Shown: positions 34,926 through 43,177 of the stretch, piece by piece
How the letters are laid out: every line of letters begins with the position of its first letter
How positions within the stretch are numbered: position 1 is the first letter of the stretch
Assembly: GCF_000814025.1 (NCBI RefSeq)
Contig: NZ_JWLL01000004.1
Coordinates: forward strand, 62,001-126,000
DNA from: Tateyamaria sp. ANG-S1
GTDB taxonomy: Bacteria > Pseudomonadota > Alphaproteobacteria > Rhodobacterales > Rhodobacteraceae
Direction of reading: 5' to 3'
Length of the DNA stretch: 64,000 nt
The notes under the pieces: generated by a model
Databases searched by the model: none
The model's input: only the letters and a program-made list of their open reading frames with translations
What the model was told of the DNA's origin: nothing
Translations under genes and position numbers: made by a program

Positions 34926-36296
34926 ATGACGATCCTCGCCACCCTCGTTCTCCCGCTGACACTGCTGATTTGGCTGGTCTACCGCGGCTGGCCGATCCTC
35001 TTGGTCGCCCCGCTCACCGCACTCCTCGCCGCAGGCCTCGCCACGGACCCGCTTCTCGCGACACTCACCCAGCGGTTCATGCCCGCCGCAGGCGGCTTCG
35101 TGATCGCCTTCATGCCGCTCTTCGTCCTCGGCGCCGTCTTCGGCAAGGTGATGGAGGCTACCGGCGCCGCCGCAACCCTGGCCCAGTGGATCGTCACGCG
35201 GCTCGGCTCCGGGCGCGCCCTTCTGGCCGTGGTCCTGTCCTGCGCGGTACTGACCTATGGCGGCGTGTCACTCTTCGTGGTTGCCTTTGCGGTCTACCCG
35301 CTCGCCACAGCACTTTTCCGGCAGGCCAACATGTCCGAGCGTTTGATCCCCGCCGCCATCGCCCTCGGGTCCTTCACCTTCACGATGAGCGCGCTGCCCG
35401 GCTCCCCTGCCATCCAGAATGCAATTCCCATGCCCTACTTCGGCACGACAGCCTTCGCGGCACCGGGCCTCGGCGTGATCGCAGGGACCATCATGGCGCT
35501 CGGCGGGCTGACCTATCTCTCGACCATGGCCCGGAGACCGGGTTTTGCAGTGCCGGTCGCAGCACTCGGGGCACGCACCCAACCGGACGGGGGGCGGCCA
35601 ACACTCTGGGTGGCGATCCTGCCGATCTTCACGGTCTTCGCGGCCAACTGGATCCTGTCGCGGCACCTGCTGCCCGGGCTTGATCTCGGCTACCTCGCGG
35701 CCCCCGAATGGGGCGGGGTAACCCCCGATCAGGTGATTGGCATGTGGGCCCTGATCGGCGCGCTCAGCCTGGCCATCGTCATGCTTCTGGCGCTGACATG
35801 GCACAGGCTCGACGCCCCGCGCGCAGCCCTCAGCGACGGCTCACAAGCGGCCCTTCTGCCGCTCTTCAACACCGCAGCGCTCGTTGGCTTCGGCTCGGTA
35901 GTCGCCGGTCTGCCCGCATTCGCAGCCCTCAGTGCGGCCATCACGGACATGCCGGGCGGCGTGCTGCCCAGCCTCGCGGCCTCGGCCAGCCTCTTGGCGG
36001 GTCTGACCGGATCGGCCTCGGGCGGCATGTCGATCGCGCTCGACACGCTCGGCCCCAGCTACCTGCAGGCCGCGCAAGCGCAGGGCGTCGACCCGGCAGC
36101 ACTCCACCGCATCGTGGCACTGGCGACCGGTGGGCTCGATGCACTGCCCCACAACGGCGCAGTCGTGACCCTGCTGGGCATCGCCAAGCTGACACACCGC
36201 GAGGCATACGGCCCGATTTTCGTGGTGGCCGTCGCAATCCCCGTCGTCGCCCTGCTGGCGACACTCGCGGTCGCAACCTTTTTGGGCACGTTCTAG
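34926..36296 (+). CDS. GntP family permease
   Basis: The 456-residue protein has about 12-14 hydrophobic helices with GntP features: the N-terminal LVYRGWPILLVAPLTALLAA, the loop GALPGSPAIQNAIP-like sequence (SALPGSPAIQNAIPMPYFGT) and the C-terminal ATGGLDALPHNGAVVTLLGI. Family members bring in gluconate, other sugar acids or 3-hydroxybutyrate. There is no strong ribosome-binding site before ATG 34926. No catabolic gene is adjacent to name the substrate. Confidence 0.88.
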   Translation: MTILATLVLPLTLLIWLVYRGWPILLVAPLTALLAAGLATDPLLATLTQRFMPAAGGFVIAFMPLFVLGAVFGKVMEATGAAATLAQWIVTRLGSGRALLAVVLSCAVLTYGGVSLFVVAFAVYPLATALFRQANMSERLIPAAIALGSFTFTMSALPGSPAIQNAIPMPYFGTTAFAAPGLGVIAGTIMALGGLTYLSTMARRPGFAVPVAALGARTQPDGGRPTLWVAILPIFTVFAANWILSRHLLPGLDLGYLAAPEWGGVTPDQVIGMWALIGALSLAIVMLLALTWHRLDAPRAALSDGSQAALLPLFNTAALVGFGSVVAGLPAFAALSAAITDMPGGVLPSLAASASLLAGLTGSASGGMSIALDTLGPSYLQAAQAQGVDPAALHRIVALATGGLDALPHNGAVVTLLGIAKLTHREAYGPIFVVAVAIPVVALLATLAVATFLGTF

Positions 36297-36320
36297 CGGG
36301 GCGCTCTCAACACGACCACT

Positions 36321-36800
36321 TCAGGCCTGCGCCGCCTTCTCGGCGCATCTCTGGCCAAGGTGCAGAATATAGGCGCGGAATTGCGGGTCCTCGCCGTCCA
36401 GCAGCTTGGTCAGAAGACGCCGGAAATCCTCGCGCGAACACCACTCCATCATGTCATCTTCCCACGACGACCAACGGCGTTGCGCATCCCCGTCCATGTC
36501 ATCCGAGTGCAGTATGATAAACGCCTTCTCAAACAGCGACAGCAGCATGCGGTAGATGATCTCGATACGCTCTCGCTGCTCTTCAGAGACGGGTTCCGGC
36601 AGGCAGGCGCGGCTCATCAGCAGCAGATCGGCGTTGTCCATTACCATCCGAAGAAAGCCGTCATATTCCTGGGAAAGACTGCGATGCAATTCGCTGATTT
36701 CGTTGGCGCGTCTCAGCCGTTCTTCCCGGACGATCACATATATGGCGGCGGGAAAGCCAAGAATGGTCACCAGATAACTCAACCCTTCGAGCCAGATCAT
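36321..36800 (-). CDS. membrane-anchored hypothetical protein, 159 residues
   Basis: GGAGAACGC precedes ATG 36800, giving MIWLEGLSYLVTILGFPAAI as a single N-terminal membrane helix and a long cytoplasmic helical domain rich in Arg, Glu and Asp (for example LRMVMDNADLLLMSRACLPE and EEQRERIEIIYRMLLSLFEK). Function is unknown; the layout resembles small anchored proteins of the DUF4760 type only loosely. It is convergent with the GntP gene. Confidence 0.7.
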   Translation of the reverse strand: MIWLEGLSYLVTILGFPAAIYVIVREERLRRANEISELHRSLSQEYDGFLRMVMDNADLLLMSRACLPEPVSEEQRERIEIIYRMLLSLFEKAFIILHSDDMDGDAQRRWSSWEDDMMEWCSREDFRRLLTKLLDGEDPQFRAYILHLGQRCAEKAAQA

Positions 36801-36833
36801 GCGTTCTCCATCGGCTAAATCCGATCTCATATG

Positions 36834-37156
36834 TTAGGTGCAGAACGGCCCGTCGCAAGCATCCGGGCCCCAGCTCTTGCCAGTCTCCATGACTGTGCCG
36901 CAGCGTCTTTTCTGTCCGGCAGGGTCATCACCCAACAGTTTCAATCCCCAAGGGTGGCGCAATCCTCCATCTTGCTCATCAAACCACCATATCCCCAACT
37001 TATTGGGGTTATCCCCAAATAAAGGGTTGCCAGATGCAATCCCCGCCGTCACCATATTTGGTAGAGGCACGGGGGATCGCCCCGAGATCTCAGAGCAGGC
37101 ACCTAGCGCTTGGGGCGCTGCCAGCCCCCCGCGCTACAGCAATAAGAGGTGGCACC
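36834..37156. other. intergenic region with an uncertain 73-residue minus-strand ORF
   Basis: A minus-strand frame from ATG 37055 to 36834 would encode a peptide starting MVTAGIASGNPLFGDNPNKL and ending GPDACDGPFCT. It has no ribosome-binding site and I recognise no family. CCCCAA-CTTA-TTGGGG (36993-37008) is a small hairpin, followed by another CCCCAA at 37013. No promoter stands out for the YbjN gene, whose ribosome-binding site AAGAGGTGG lies at the end of the region. Confidence 0.4.
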
Positions 37157-37657
37157 ATGGCACTTTCCGAGCAGTTCCTGGAAGAAGAGATTCATCCAAT
37201 CGACATCGTCGAGCATCTGGCCGAGCACCACGAATGGGACTTCGACCGCATCGCCGACGATCAGATCGCAATGGCCGTCGAAGGACAATGGCGCACTTAT
37301 TCCATCACGCTCGCCTGGTCGGGCTATGACGAAACGCTCCGCATGGTCTGCACCTTCGAGATGGAGCCGCCGGAAGAGAAACTCGCCGGTCTCTACGAGT
37401 TGTTGAACCACGTGAACGACCAGTGCTGGGCGGGCGCGTTCACCTACTGGGCCGAACAAAAGTTGATGGTCTATCGCTATGGCCTCGTGCTGTCGGGCGG
37501 CCAGATGGCCAGCGCCGAACAGATCGACACCATGATCGGCGCCGCCGTGATGAGTGCGGAACGCTACTACCCCGCGCTGCAGTTGCTGGTCTGGGGGGAG
37601 CGGACACCCAAGGACGCGATGCAGGTCGCTATTGCGGAGGCCTATGGCCGCGCCTAA
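37157..37657 (+). CDS. YbjN domain-containing protein
   Basis: The 166-residue protein has the YbjN/type III secretion-chaperone-like fold: FDRIADDQIAMAVEGQW, YSITLAWSGYDETLRMVCTF and LYELLNHVNDQCWAGAFTYW. Family proteins are linked to motility and stress in E. coli without a clear mechanism. ATG 37157 has AAGAGGTGG just upstream; the frame opens to 37034. It is 30 bases before proC and probably co-transcribed with it. Confidence 0.88.
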   Translation: MALSEQFLEEEIHPIDIVEHLAEHHEWDFDRIADDQIAMAVEGQWRTYSITLAWSGYDETLRMVCTFEMEPPEEKLAGLYELLNHVNDQCWAGAFTYWAEQKLMVYRYGLVLSGGQMASAEQIDTMIGAAVMSAERYYPALQLLVWGERTPKDAMQVAIAEAYGRA

Positions 37658-37687
37658 CCTGCGCCCCTGAAACGGCGGGGGATTTCC

Positions 37688-38500
37688 ATGCAAGATACGA
37701 CAATCGCAGCCCGGGGCCTTGTGCTTCTGGGCTGTGGCAAGATGGGGTCAGCGATGCTGGCCGGATGGCTTGACCGGGGCTTGCCCGCAAGCTCAGTCTG
37801 GGTTCAGGACCCAGCCCCTTCGCTTTGGGTTCACGGCTCTGGCGTGCATGTGAACGCCGAATTGCCCAATAATCCTGCCGTCATCTTGATCGCCGTCAAA
37901 CCCCAGATGATGGGCGACGCGCTGCCCGACATCGCAGCCTTCGGTGGTGGCGACACGGTCTTCATCTCCGTCGCCGCGGGGACGCCATTGTCCGCCTTCG
38001 AAGAGGCATTTGGCGCCGCATCCCCCATCGTCCGCGCCATGCCCAACACCCCCGCCGCCGTGGGCCGCGGGATCACGGCCATCTGCGCCAATGCCGCTGG
38101 ACAGGCCGCACTCGACACGGCCGAGATGCTGCTGTCCGCCGTGGGCGACGTCGTGCGCCTCGACGGCGAGCACCAGATGGATGCGGTCACCGGGGTCAGC
38201 GGCTCGGGACCCGCCTATGTGTTCCATTTGATCGAAACCCTGGCCGCCGGTGGCGTGGCGCAGGGCCTGCCCGAAGACCTCGCCATGCAGCTTGCCAAGG
38301 CCACGGTCGCAGGGGCCGGACACCTCGCCATGGAGGCGGATGAAGACCCCGGCCAACTGCGCGTCAACGTGACCAGCCCTAACGGCACAACGCAGGCGGC
38401 GCTTGAGGTTTTGATGGATAAAAAGTCCGGATTTCCCAGTCTATTACCGCGCGCAGTTAAAGCAGCACATGAACGGTCCGAGGAGCTGTCCCGTGGCTGA
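37688..38500 (+). CDS. proC: pyrroline-5-carboxylate reductase
   Basis: ProC reduces pyrroline-5-carboxylate to proline with NAD(P)H. The 270-residue enzyme has the Rossmann start LVLLGCGKMGSAMLAGWL, the AVKPQ motif (ILIAVKPQMM), VRAMPNTPAAVGRGITA, and the signature SGSGPAYVFHLIETLAAGGV with VTSPNGTTQAAL. It overlaps the csaA-like gene by eight bases at its 3' end, giving a YbjN-proC-csaA-dehydrogenase operon. Confidence 0.95.
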   Translation: MQDTTIAARGLVLLGCGKMGSAMLAGWLDRGLPASSVWVQDPAPSLWVHGSGVHVNAELPNNPAVILIAVKPQMMGDALPDIAAFGGGDTVFISVAAGTPLSAFEEAFGAASPIVRAMPNTPAAVGRGITAICANAAGQAALDTAEMLLSAVGDVVRLDGEHQMDAVTGVSGSGPAYVFHLIETLAAGGVAQGLPEDLAMQLAKATVAGAGHLAMEADEDPGQLRVNVTSPNGTTQAALEVLMDKKSGFPSLLPRAVKAAHERSEELSRG

Positions 38501-38831
38501 AGTATCCTTCGACGACTTCCTGAAGGTCGACATCCGCGTAGGTCGCGTGACCAAAGCCGAACCCTTCCCCGAAGCCCGCAAACCGGCCCTCAAGATGTGG
38601 GTCGATTTCGGTGACGAGATCGGCGAACGCAAGACCTCCGCGCAGGTGACTGTACACTACGATGCGGACAGCCTCGTCGGTCGTCAGGTGATGGCCGTGG
38701 TCAACTTCCCACCCCGCCAGATCGGGCCCTTCATGTCCGAAGTTCTGGTACTAGGGTTCCCGGATGACAACGGTGACATTGTGCTGGCCACACCTGACAA
38801 GGACGTGCCCGTTGGCGGGCGGATGCACTGA
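38493..38831 (+). CDS. csaA: CsaA-like tRNA-binding protein
   Basis: The 112-residue protein is a stand-alone tRNA-binding OB-fold (as in MetRS C-terminal and CsaA): FDDFLKVDIRVGRVTKAEPF, KMWVDFGDEIGERKTSAQVT and VVNFPPRQIGPFMSEVLVLG are the family hallmarks. CsaA is described as a chaperone of secreted proteins that also binds tRNA. The GTG at 38493 overlaps proC; an ATG at 38469 would add eight residues. Its stop overlaps the next gene start (TGATG). Confidence 0.88.
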   Translation: MAEVSFDDFLKVDIRVGRVTKAEPFPEARKPALKMWVDFGDEIGERKTSAQVTVHYDADSLVGRQVMAVVNFPPRQIGPFMSEVLVLGFPDDNGDIVLATPDKDVPVGGRMH

Positions 38832-39781
38832 TGAAGCTGTGGATTACACGGCCCCTGCCGGACAGGGTAATCGACGCGGCGCGCGGACTGTGCGACGTCG
38901 AGGTTCGGCAGGAGACGCTGCCCCTTACCGGTGATGAGTTGCGCAGCTCTCTCAAGGAGTTTGACGCAGTTCTTCCGACGCTGGGCGATCTGTTTTCAGC
39001 AGAGGTCTTTGCTGATGTTTCGACCCCGCGCTGTAAGCTGCTCGCGAATTTCGGTGTGGGTTACAATCACATCGACGTAGCGGCAGCCAAAGCGAGAGGC
39101 GTCGCTGTCAGCAACACGCCGGGTGCGGTCACAGATGCGACAGCCGACATCGGAATGATGCTGATCCTGATGTCGGCCCGCCGCGCGGTGGAAGGCGAGC
39201 GGTTGGTGCGGGCGGGGGATTGGCCGGGCTGGCATCCAACGCAGATGTTGGGGCTGCATGTCACGGGCAAGCGGGTTGGTATCGTCGGGATGGGCCGCAT
39301 CGGGCAGGCCATCGCGCGGCGCTGTCATTTCGGGTTCGGGATGGAGGTTGCCTATTTCAGCCGGTCCGAGAAGGCGCTGGAGTTTCCCGCCACACGGATC
39401 GCGTCGCTGACCGAGCTGGCGGGTGCGGTCGACGTGCTGGTGGTTGCTGTCCCCGCGGGGACAGACACGTGGCATTTGATTGATGCTGACGTGCTCAACG
39501 CGATGCAGGGCCACGCGCATCTTGTGAACATCGCGCGCGGGGATGTGGTTGATGAGGCGGCTTTGATTGCCGCGCTGGAAGCGCGGAGCATTGGGGGTGC
39601 GGGGCTGGATGTGTACGAGCATGAGCCTGCTGTGCCGGAGGCTTTGCGGGCTTTGGATAACGTCACTTTGCTGCCGCATCTGGGCACCGCTGCGCTGGAG
39701 GTGCGGGAGGCGATGGGGTTGATGGCGGTGGAGAATGTGGCCGCGTTTCTGGACGGAAAACCTTTGCCGAATGCGGTTTGA
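38831..39781 (+). CDS. D-2-hydroxyacid dehydrogenase (glyoxylate/hydroxypyruvate reductase type)
   Basis: The 316-residue NAD(P)-dependent dehydrogenase has ANFGVGYNHIDVAAAKARGV, the Rossmann GKRVGIVGMGRIGQAIARR, LVNIARGDVVDEAALIAAL with the catalytic arginine, and the catalytic His in LLPHLGTAA. It should reduce glyoxylate or hydroxypyruvate. ATG 38831 overlaps the csaA stop by one base. Codon use shifts toward G/T-ending codons in its 3' third. Nothing else is seen in 39782-39957. Confidence 0.92.
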   Translation: MKLWITRPLPDRVIDAARGLCDVEVRQETLPLTGDELRSSLKEFDAVLPTLGDLFSAEVFADVSTPRCKLLANFGVGYNHIDVAAAKARGVAVSNTPGAVTDATADIGMMLILMSARRAVEGERLVRAGDWPGWHPTQMLGLHVTGKRVGIVGMGRIGQAIARRCHFGFGMEVAYFSRSEKALEFPATRIASLTELAGAVDVLVVAVPAGTDTWHLIDADVLNAMQGHAHLVNIARGDVVDEAALIAALEARSIGGAGLDVYEHEPAVPEALRALDNVTLLPHLGTAALEVREAMGLMAVENVAAFLDGKPLPNAV

Positions 39782-39957
39782 GGGGATTTGTCCCCGCGGG
39801 GACAAGCTGTTCGGTGAATTTGCGAATTGTTTAGCGGTTTCGAGTCCGCTGGCCGGATCAACGGCTTGTGCGGCGTGCGGTGGATTTGCCGGATTTTAAC
39901 CAGCGAAAACGCATGCTGCATCTCAGCACCGGCTGGTCGCCCCAAGGGTCGAAAACG

Positions 39958-39987
39958 CGGGCGCAGCGATGATCATCGCTGCGCCCG
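39958..39987. terminator. perfect 30-base palindrome between convergent genes
   Basis: The left arm is CGGGCGCAGCGATGA and the right arm is its exact complement, with no loop bases. It is flanked by AAAAC on the left and TTTC on the right, so it can end transcripts from both the dehydrogenase and the PepSY gene. Confidence 0.75.
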
Positions 39988-39993
39988 TTTCAG

Positions 39994-41379
39994 TCAGGTC
40001 AGGCTTTGCCGCAGGCGGGGCAGGCGTGACAGGATCAGGGTGTCGAGCGCCAGCACTGTCAGCAGGGCAACACCCGCCATCGGGAAGGCCATGCAGACGG
40101 CGAGGCCCACGAGAACTGCGCCCTGCCAGAGCGGCAGTTCGCGTGGCATGGGCGGGGCGGCGAGGCGCCCGGCCTTGCTGGGCCGACGTTTCCACCACAG
40201 CACCACGGAACTGAAGCAGAGAAACAGAACCGACAGGCACACGAGGGTGTTGGCCAGCACGCTCCAGAGCCCTAGCGTTCCCATGTGGAGCGCAATCCCC
40301 ACGGCCATGGCCTTGCCCGCGAGTGAGTAATCCTCGTGCCGGACATCGGCGAGGATCTTGCCGGTGTACTGGTCCACATGGACGGTGCGGTCGGTCGTGG
40401 GGGCGGTGCTGTCATTGCTCATAGAATCGCGGCTGAGGGTCCAGACGCCGCTTTCCCCGCTGGGCAAGTTGAGCTGATAGCGCGCGTCGAAGCCGATGGC
40501 GCGGGCGAGGGTGTCCACGCTGTCGAGGGTGACGGGGCCGGTCACGCCGGTGATCCCCGTGTCACTACCAGAGGCGGGCATGGGCGTCTGTTCCAGTGCC
40601 CATGGCACTTCGCGCCGGTCGTGGTTCATGCTGGCGTGGGTGTCGTCGGAGAGGGGGACGTTGTCCCATTTCTCGGCTGGGAACTGGCTCCAGGCCTGAA
40701 CGATCTTGCCGCCCCATATGCCGGCCCAGGACAGGCCCGAGATCAGGAAGAAGACCAGAAAGATCGACATCCAGATACCGACGACGCCGTGCAGGGACTT
40801 CCAGAGGCTGCGGCCTGCCCCAAGTGTGGGGATCAGCGCACGCCGCCAGCCGGCGTCGCGGGGCCACCACATGTAGAGCCCCGTCGCCACCAGCATCAGC
40901 GTGAGCGAGGCCGCCGTTTCGAGGATGCGGTCGCCGGTGACGCCCAGCATCAGGTTGCTGTGGATGTTGTCGAAAAAGTCGTACCAACCGCTGCGGCGGG
41001 GAAAGGTTTCGATCACTTGGGCGGTGTAGGGGTCGACGGCCACCATCGTGGCGTCGCCACCCGCATCGACGCGGAAGAGGGCGGCCAGATCATCGCGGCG
41101 GGGGGCAACATACTGCTTGAGGGTGCCGCCTGGCACGGCGGCGACGGCGGCCTCTGCCTGTGCGGATACGGCCTGAGCTGTGCCCTGGGGGATGACGGCG
41201 GTGCGTTCGCCGTCGCGGCCGTCGATCCAGGCGATCCAAAGCATCATCATGCCGGTGAAGGCGAGGATGGCCAGGAAGGGGATCACGGCGAGGCCCGCAT
41301 AGAAGTGCCAGCGCCAGGCGGCGAAATAGATCTTGTTTGCGCCGCCCTCGGGCTGCGCGTCGGTGTGTGTCATGGTCAT
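39994..41379 (-). CDS. PepSY-associated membrane protein
   Basis: The 461-residue inner-membrane protein has the PepSY_TM layout: a first helix after RWHFYAGLAVIPFLAILAFT, a long periplasmic PepSY-like domain, HGVVGIWMSIFLVFFLISGL, and two C-terminal helices. Relatives are found with siderophore receptors and act in iron-siderophore reduction or release. The small gene downstream-adjacent at 41450 is its probable operon partner. ATG 41379 is preceded by TTGGAG. Confidence 0.85.
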   Translation of the reverse strand: MTMTHTDAQPEGGANKIYFAAWRWHFYAGLAVIPFLAILAFTGMMMLWIAWIDGRDGERTAVIPQGTAQAVSAQAEAAVAAVPGGTLKQYVAPRRDDLAALFRVDAGGDATMVAVDPYTAQVIETFPRRSGWYDFFDNIHSNLMLGVTGDRILETAASLTLMLVATGLYMWWPRDAGWRRALIPTLGAGRSLWKSLHGVVGIWMSIFLVFFLISGLSWAGIWGGKIVQAWSQFPAEKWDNVPLSDDTHASMNHDRREVPWALEQTPMPASGSDTGITGVTGPVTLDSVDTLARAIGFDARYQLNLPSGESGVWTLSRDSMSNDSTAPTTDRTVHVDQYTGKILADVRHEDYSLAGKAMAVGIALHMGTLGLWSVLANTLVCLSVLFLCFSSVVLWWKRRPSKAGRLAAPPMPRELPLWQGAVLVGLAVCMAFPMAGVALLTVLALDTLILSRLPRLRQSLT

Positions 41380-41449
41380 TGAATGGCTCCAAGCCTGAAG
41401 GACCGTGGTCGATGGACCACGGGCAAAGAAGGGATAGGTTTTGCAGGGT

Positions 41450-41818
41450 TCAGGCGTGGGGTGGGGCGCGGACAAGCCTTGCGGCGTCAAGGCCGTGGCG
41501 TTCGATCAGCCGTTTGGCGATGAAGCTGAATGCAAAGATTTTGGCCAGCATGACGGGCCGGTCGGTGCAGGGGCCGCTGGGCCAACCTGCTGTGTCGGTG
41601 ATCCGGCAAGCCTCGCATTTCTGGACGGGTGCGGGGCTGTTGCCATCGAAGGGGCCACAGAGATCAGCGAGCGACCCGCCTGCTGCGATATAGGCGGCCA
41701 GTTCGGGGGATGCTGTCGCGGGCGGCGCTGTGCGATGGGCAAAGCCAATGGTTGCGAGGGCAACCATCACGGCGCAGATCAGGCCGAATTTGCAGATATG
41801 GAGCGCACGCCACAGCAT
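41450..41818 (-). CDS. hypothetical exported protein, 122 residues
   Basis: ATG 41818 opens MLWRALHICKFGLICAVMVA, a hydrophobic N-terminus acting as signal or anchor. The mature part holds LADLCGPFDG and VQKCEACRIT (C-x2-C), a pattern seen in DUF2946-like proteins near copper or iron transport genes. The frame is open to 42028 but the extension overlaps the response-regulator gene. It precedes the PepSY gene by 70 bases on the same strand. Confidence 0.65.
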   Translation of the reverse strand: MLWRALHICKFGLICAVMVALATIGFAHRTAPPATASPELAAYIAAGGSLADLCGPFDGNSPAPVQKCEACRITDTAGWPSGPCTDRPVMLAKIFAFSFIAKRLIERHGLDAARLVRAPPHA

Positions 41819-41877
41819 GGGGTGTGCCGTACCAAGATTTGGGCCGCCACAACAGCGGACGATTGCCGCACCACGGC

Positions 41878-42495
41878 TTAGAACAGGTGGTGTTCCTTGG
41901 CCAAGAGTGCGGCTTGCGTTCGGTTCGAGACGTTCAGCTTGGCCAGCACGTTTTTGACATGCAGTTTCACGGTGACTTCCTGCACGCCGAGGTGACGGGC
42001 GATTTCCTTGTTCGACAAGCCGCTGCACAACTGTTCCAGCGTTTGCAATTCGCGGTCCGACAGGTCGCGGAATTTGCCGGAGGGCATGGCAGGTTGTTCT
42101 GCTTCGGCGAAGTCGGCGGGGAAGTAGCGTTCGCCTGCCAGCACGAACTTGATGGCGTTGACCATGGACTTGGCGGCGAGGCGTTTGGGGATGAACCCGT
42201 CGGCCCCTTGGGCCATGGCGGCATTGGCCACATCCTTGTTCGCGACGCCCGACATGAGGACCACTTTGCTGGTAGGATGTGCCTTGCGTGCACGGTCCAG
42301 ACCGTCGAGCCCGTTCATGCCCGGCATGTTGTAATCGAGGATCACCAGATCAACGACATCAAGGCCGCGCATGTCGGCCAGGGCACCGTCAAAATCCGAC
42401 GCGGTGCGCACGGTGAAGCCGTCGACCGTTTCGAGATAGGCGGCAATCGTGTCGCGCACGAGGTCGTGATCATCGGCAATCAGAATGCGTGGCAT
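41878..42495 (-). CDS. LuxR-family response regulator
   Basis: The 205-residue protein has a receiver domain (MPRILIADDHDLVRDTIAAY, phospho-acceptor Asp54 in VILDYNMPG, Lys in FIPKRL) and a C-terminal LuxR helix-turn-helix (LSDRELQTLEQLCSGLSNKE, IARHLGVQEVTVKLHVKNVL). It is divergent from the molybdopterin-fold and hybrid-kinase genes, and the HPt domain of that kinase is its likely phosphate donor. Target genes are unknown. Confidence 0.93.
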   Translation of the reverse strand: MPRILIADDHDLVRDTIAAYLETVDGFTVRTASDFDGALADMRGLDVVDLVILDYNMPGMNGLDGLDRARKAHPTSKVVLMSGVANKDVANAAMAQGADGFIPKRLAAKSMVNAIKFVLAGERYFPADFAEAEQPAMPSGKFRDLSDRELQTLEQLCSGLSNKEIARHLGVQEVTVKLHVKNVLAKLNVSNRTQAALLAKEHHLF

Positions 42496-42646
42496 TTCTA
42501 GCTCTTTGGTCGTCTTTGTGAGTGATAAAGAAACGTAACGGAAAACCGGCCTTCTTATACTTATGTATAGGTCGCTACTCCTTTGCACTCAAACAATTCG
42601 TGGCCAGACGATTATGTCGCTTCGTGGGAATGAAAGAGGATCGACC

Positions 42647-43135
42647 ATGGCACGGACCCACCACTCACGGAGGCTGGCCGTTCTATTCTGTTTTTTCCTG
42701 GTCTGGGTGCTTCCTGTGATGGCACAGGATGCGCTCGGGCTACAGGTGACTGATGGCAACGGGGATACCATCACGTTCGGTTTCGACCAGCTTGATGCGT
42801 TGCCTCAGTCCGAGTTCACGACCTCGACAATCTGGACCGATGGGAAGGTGCGGTTCTCGGGCGTGCCGTTGAAGGCGCTGCTTGATTCGGTCGAGGCACA
42901 GGGCAATACCGTCAAGATGATCGCGCTGAACGATTACGCGGTGACCATGCCCTTTGATGAGCTCGAAGAGGACGTGCCTCTTGTCGCGACGCGCATGAAC
43001 GGGGAACACATGTCGGTGCGCGACAAGGGGCCGTTCTGGCTTGTTTATCCGTACGACCGGAACTGGCGGTACCGGACCGAAACCAAGTATGCGCTGAGCA
43101 TCTGGCAGTTGAACCGGTTGAAGGTTGTGGATTGA
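42647..43135 (+). CDS. exported molybdopterin-oxidoreductase-fold protein lacking cysteine
   Basis: The 162-residue product starts with a signal peptide (RRLAVLFCFFLVWVLPVMAQ) and has the short SUOX-like fold: GFDQLDALPQSEFTT, FSGVPLKALLDSV, YAVTMPFDEL, and the end GPFWLVYPYDRNW. In enzymes of this fold a cysteine ligates molybdenum; after signal cleavage this protein has no cysteine, so it probably binds no cofactor that way. AGAGGA precedes ATG 42647. The hybrid kinase follows 42 bases later, suggesting that this protein is its periplasmic partner or ligand receptor. Confidence 0.82.
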   Translation: MARTHHSRRLAVLFCFFLVWVLPVMAQDALGLQVTDGNGDTITFGFDQLDALPQSEFTTSTIWTDGKVRFSGVPLKALLDSVEAQGNTVKMIALNDYAVTMPFDELEEDVPLVATRMNGEHMSVRDKGPFWLVYPYDRNWRYRTETKYALSIWQLNRLKVVD

Positions 43136-43177
43136 AATTGCACCGCGCGTCGTGTGACCTGACGGGGGAGGGCGCGC

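Noticed and set aside
36834-37055. Minus-strand ORF of 73 residues
   Set aside because: The peptide looks protein-like but there is no ribosome-binding site, no family and no operon context; kept only as a note in the intergenic entry.
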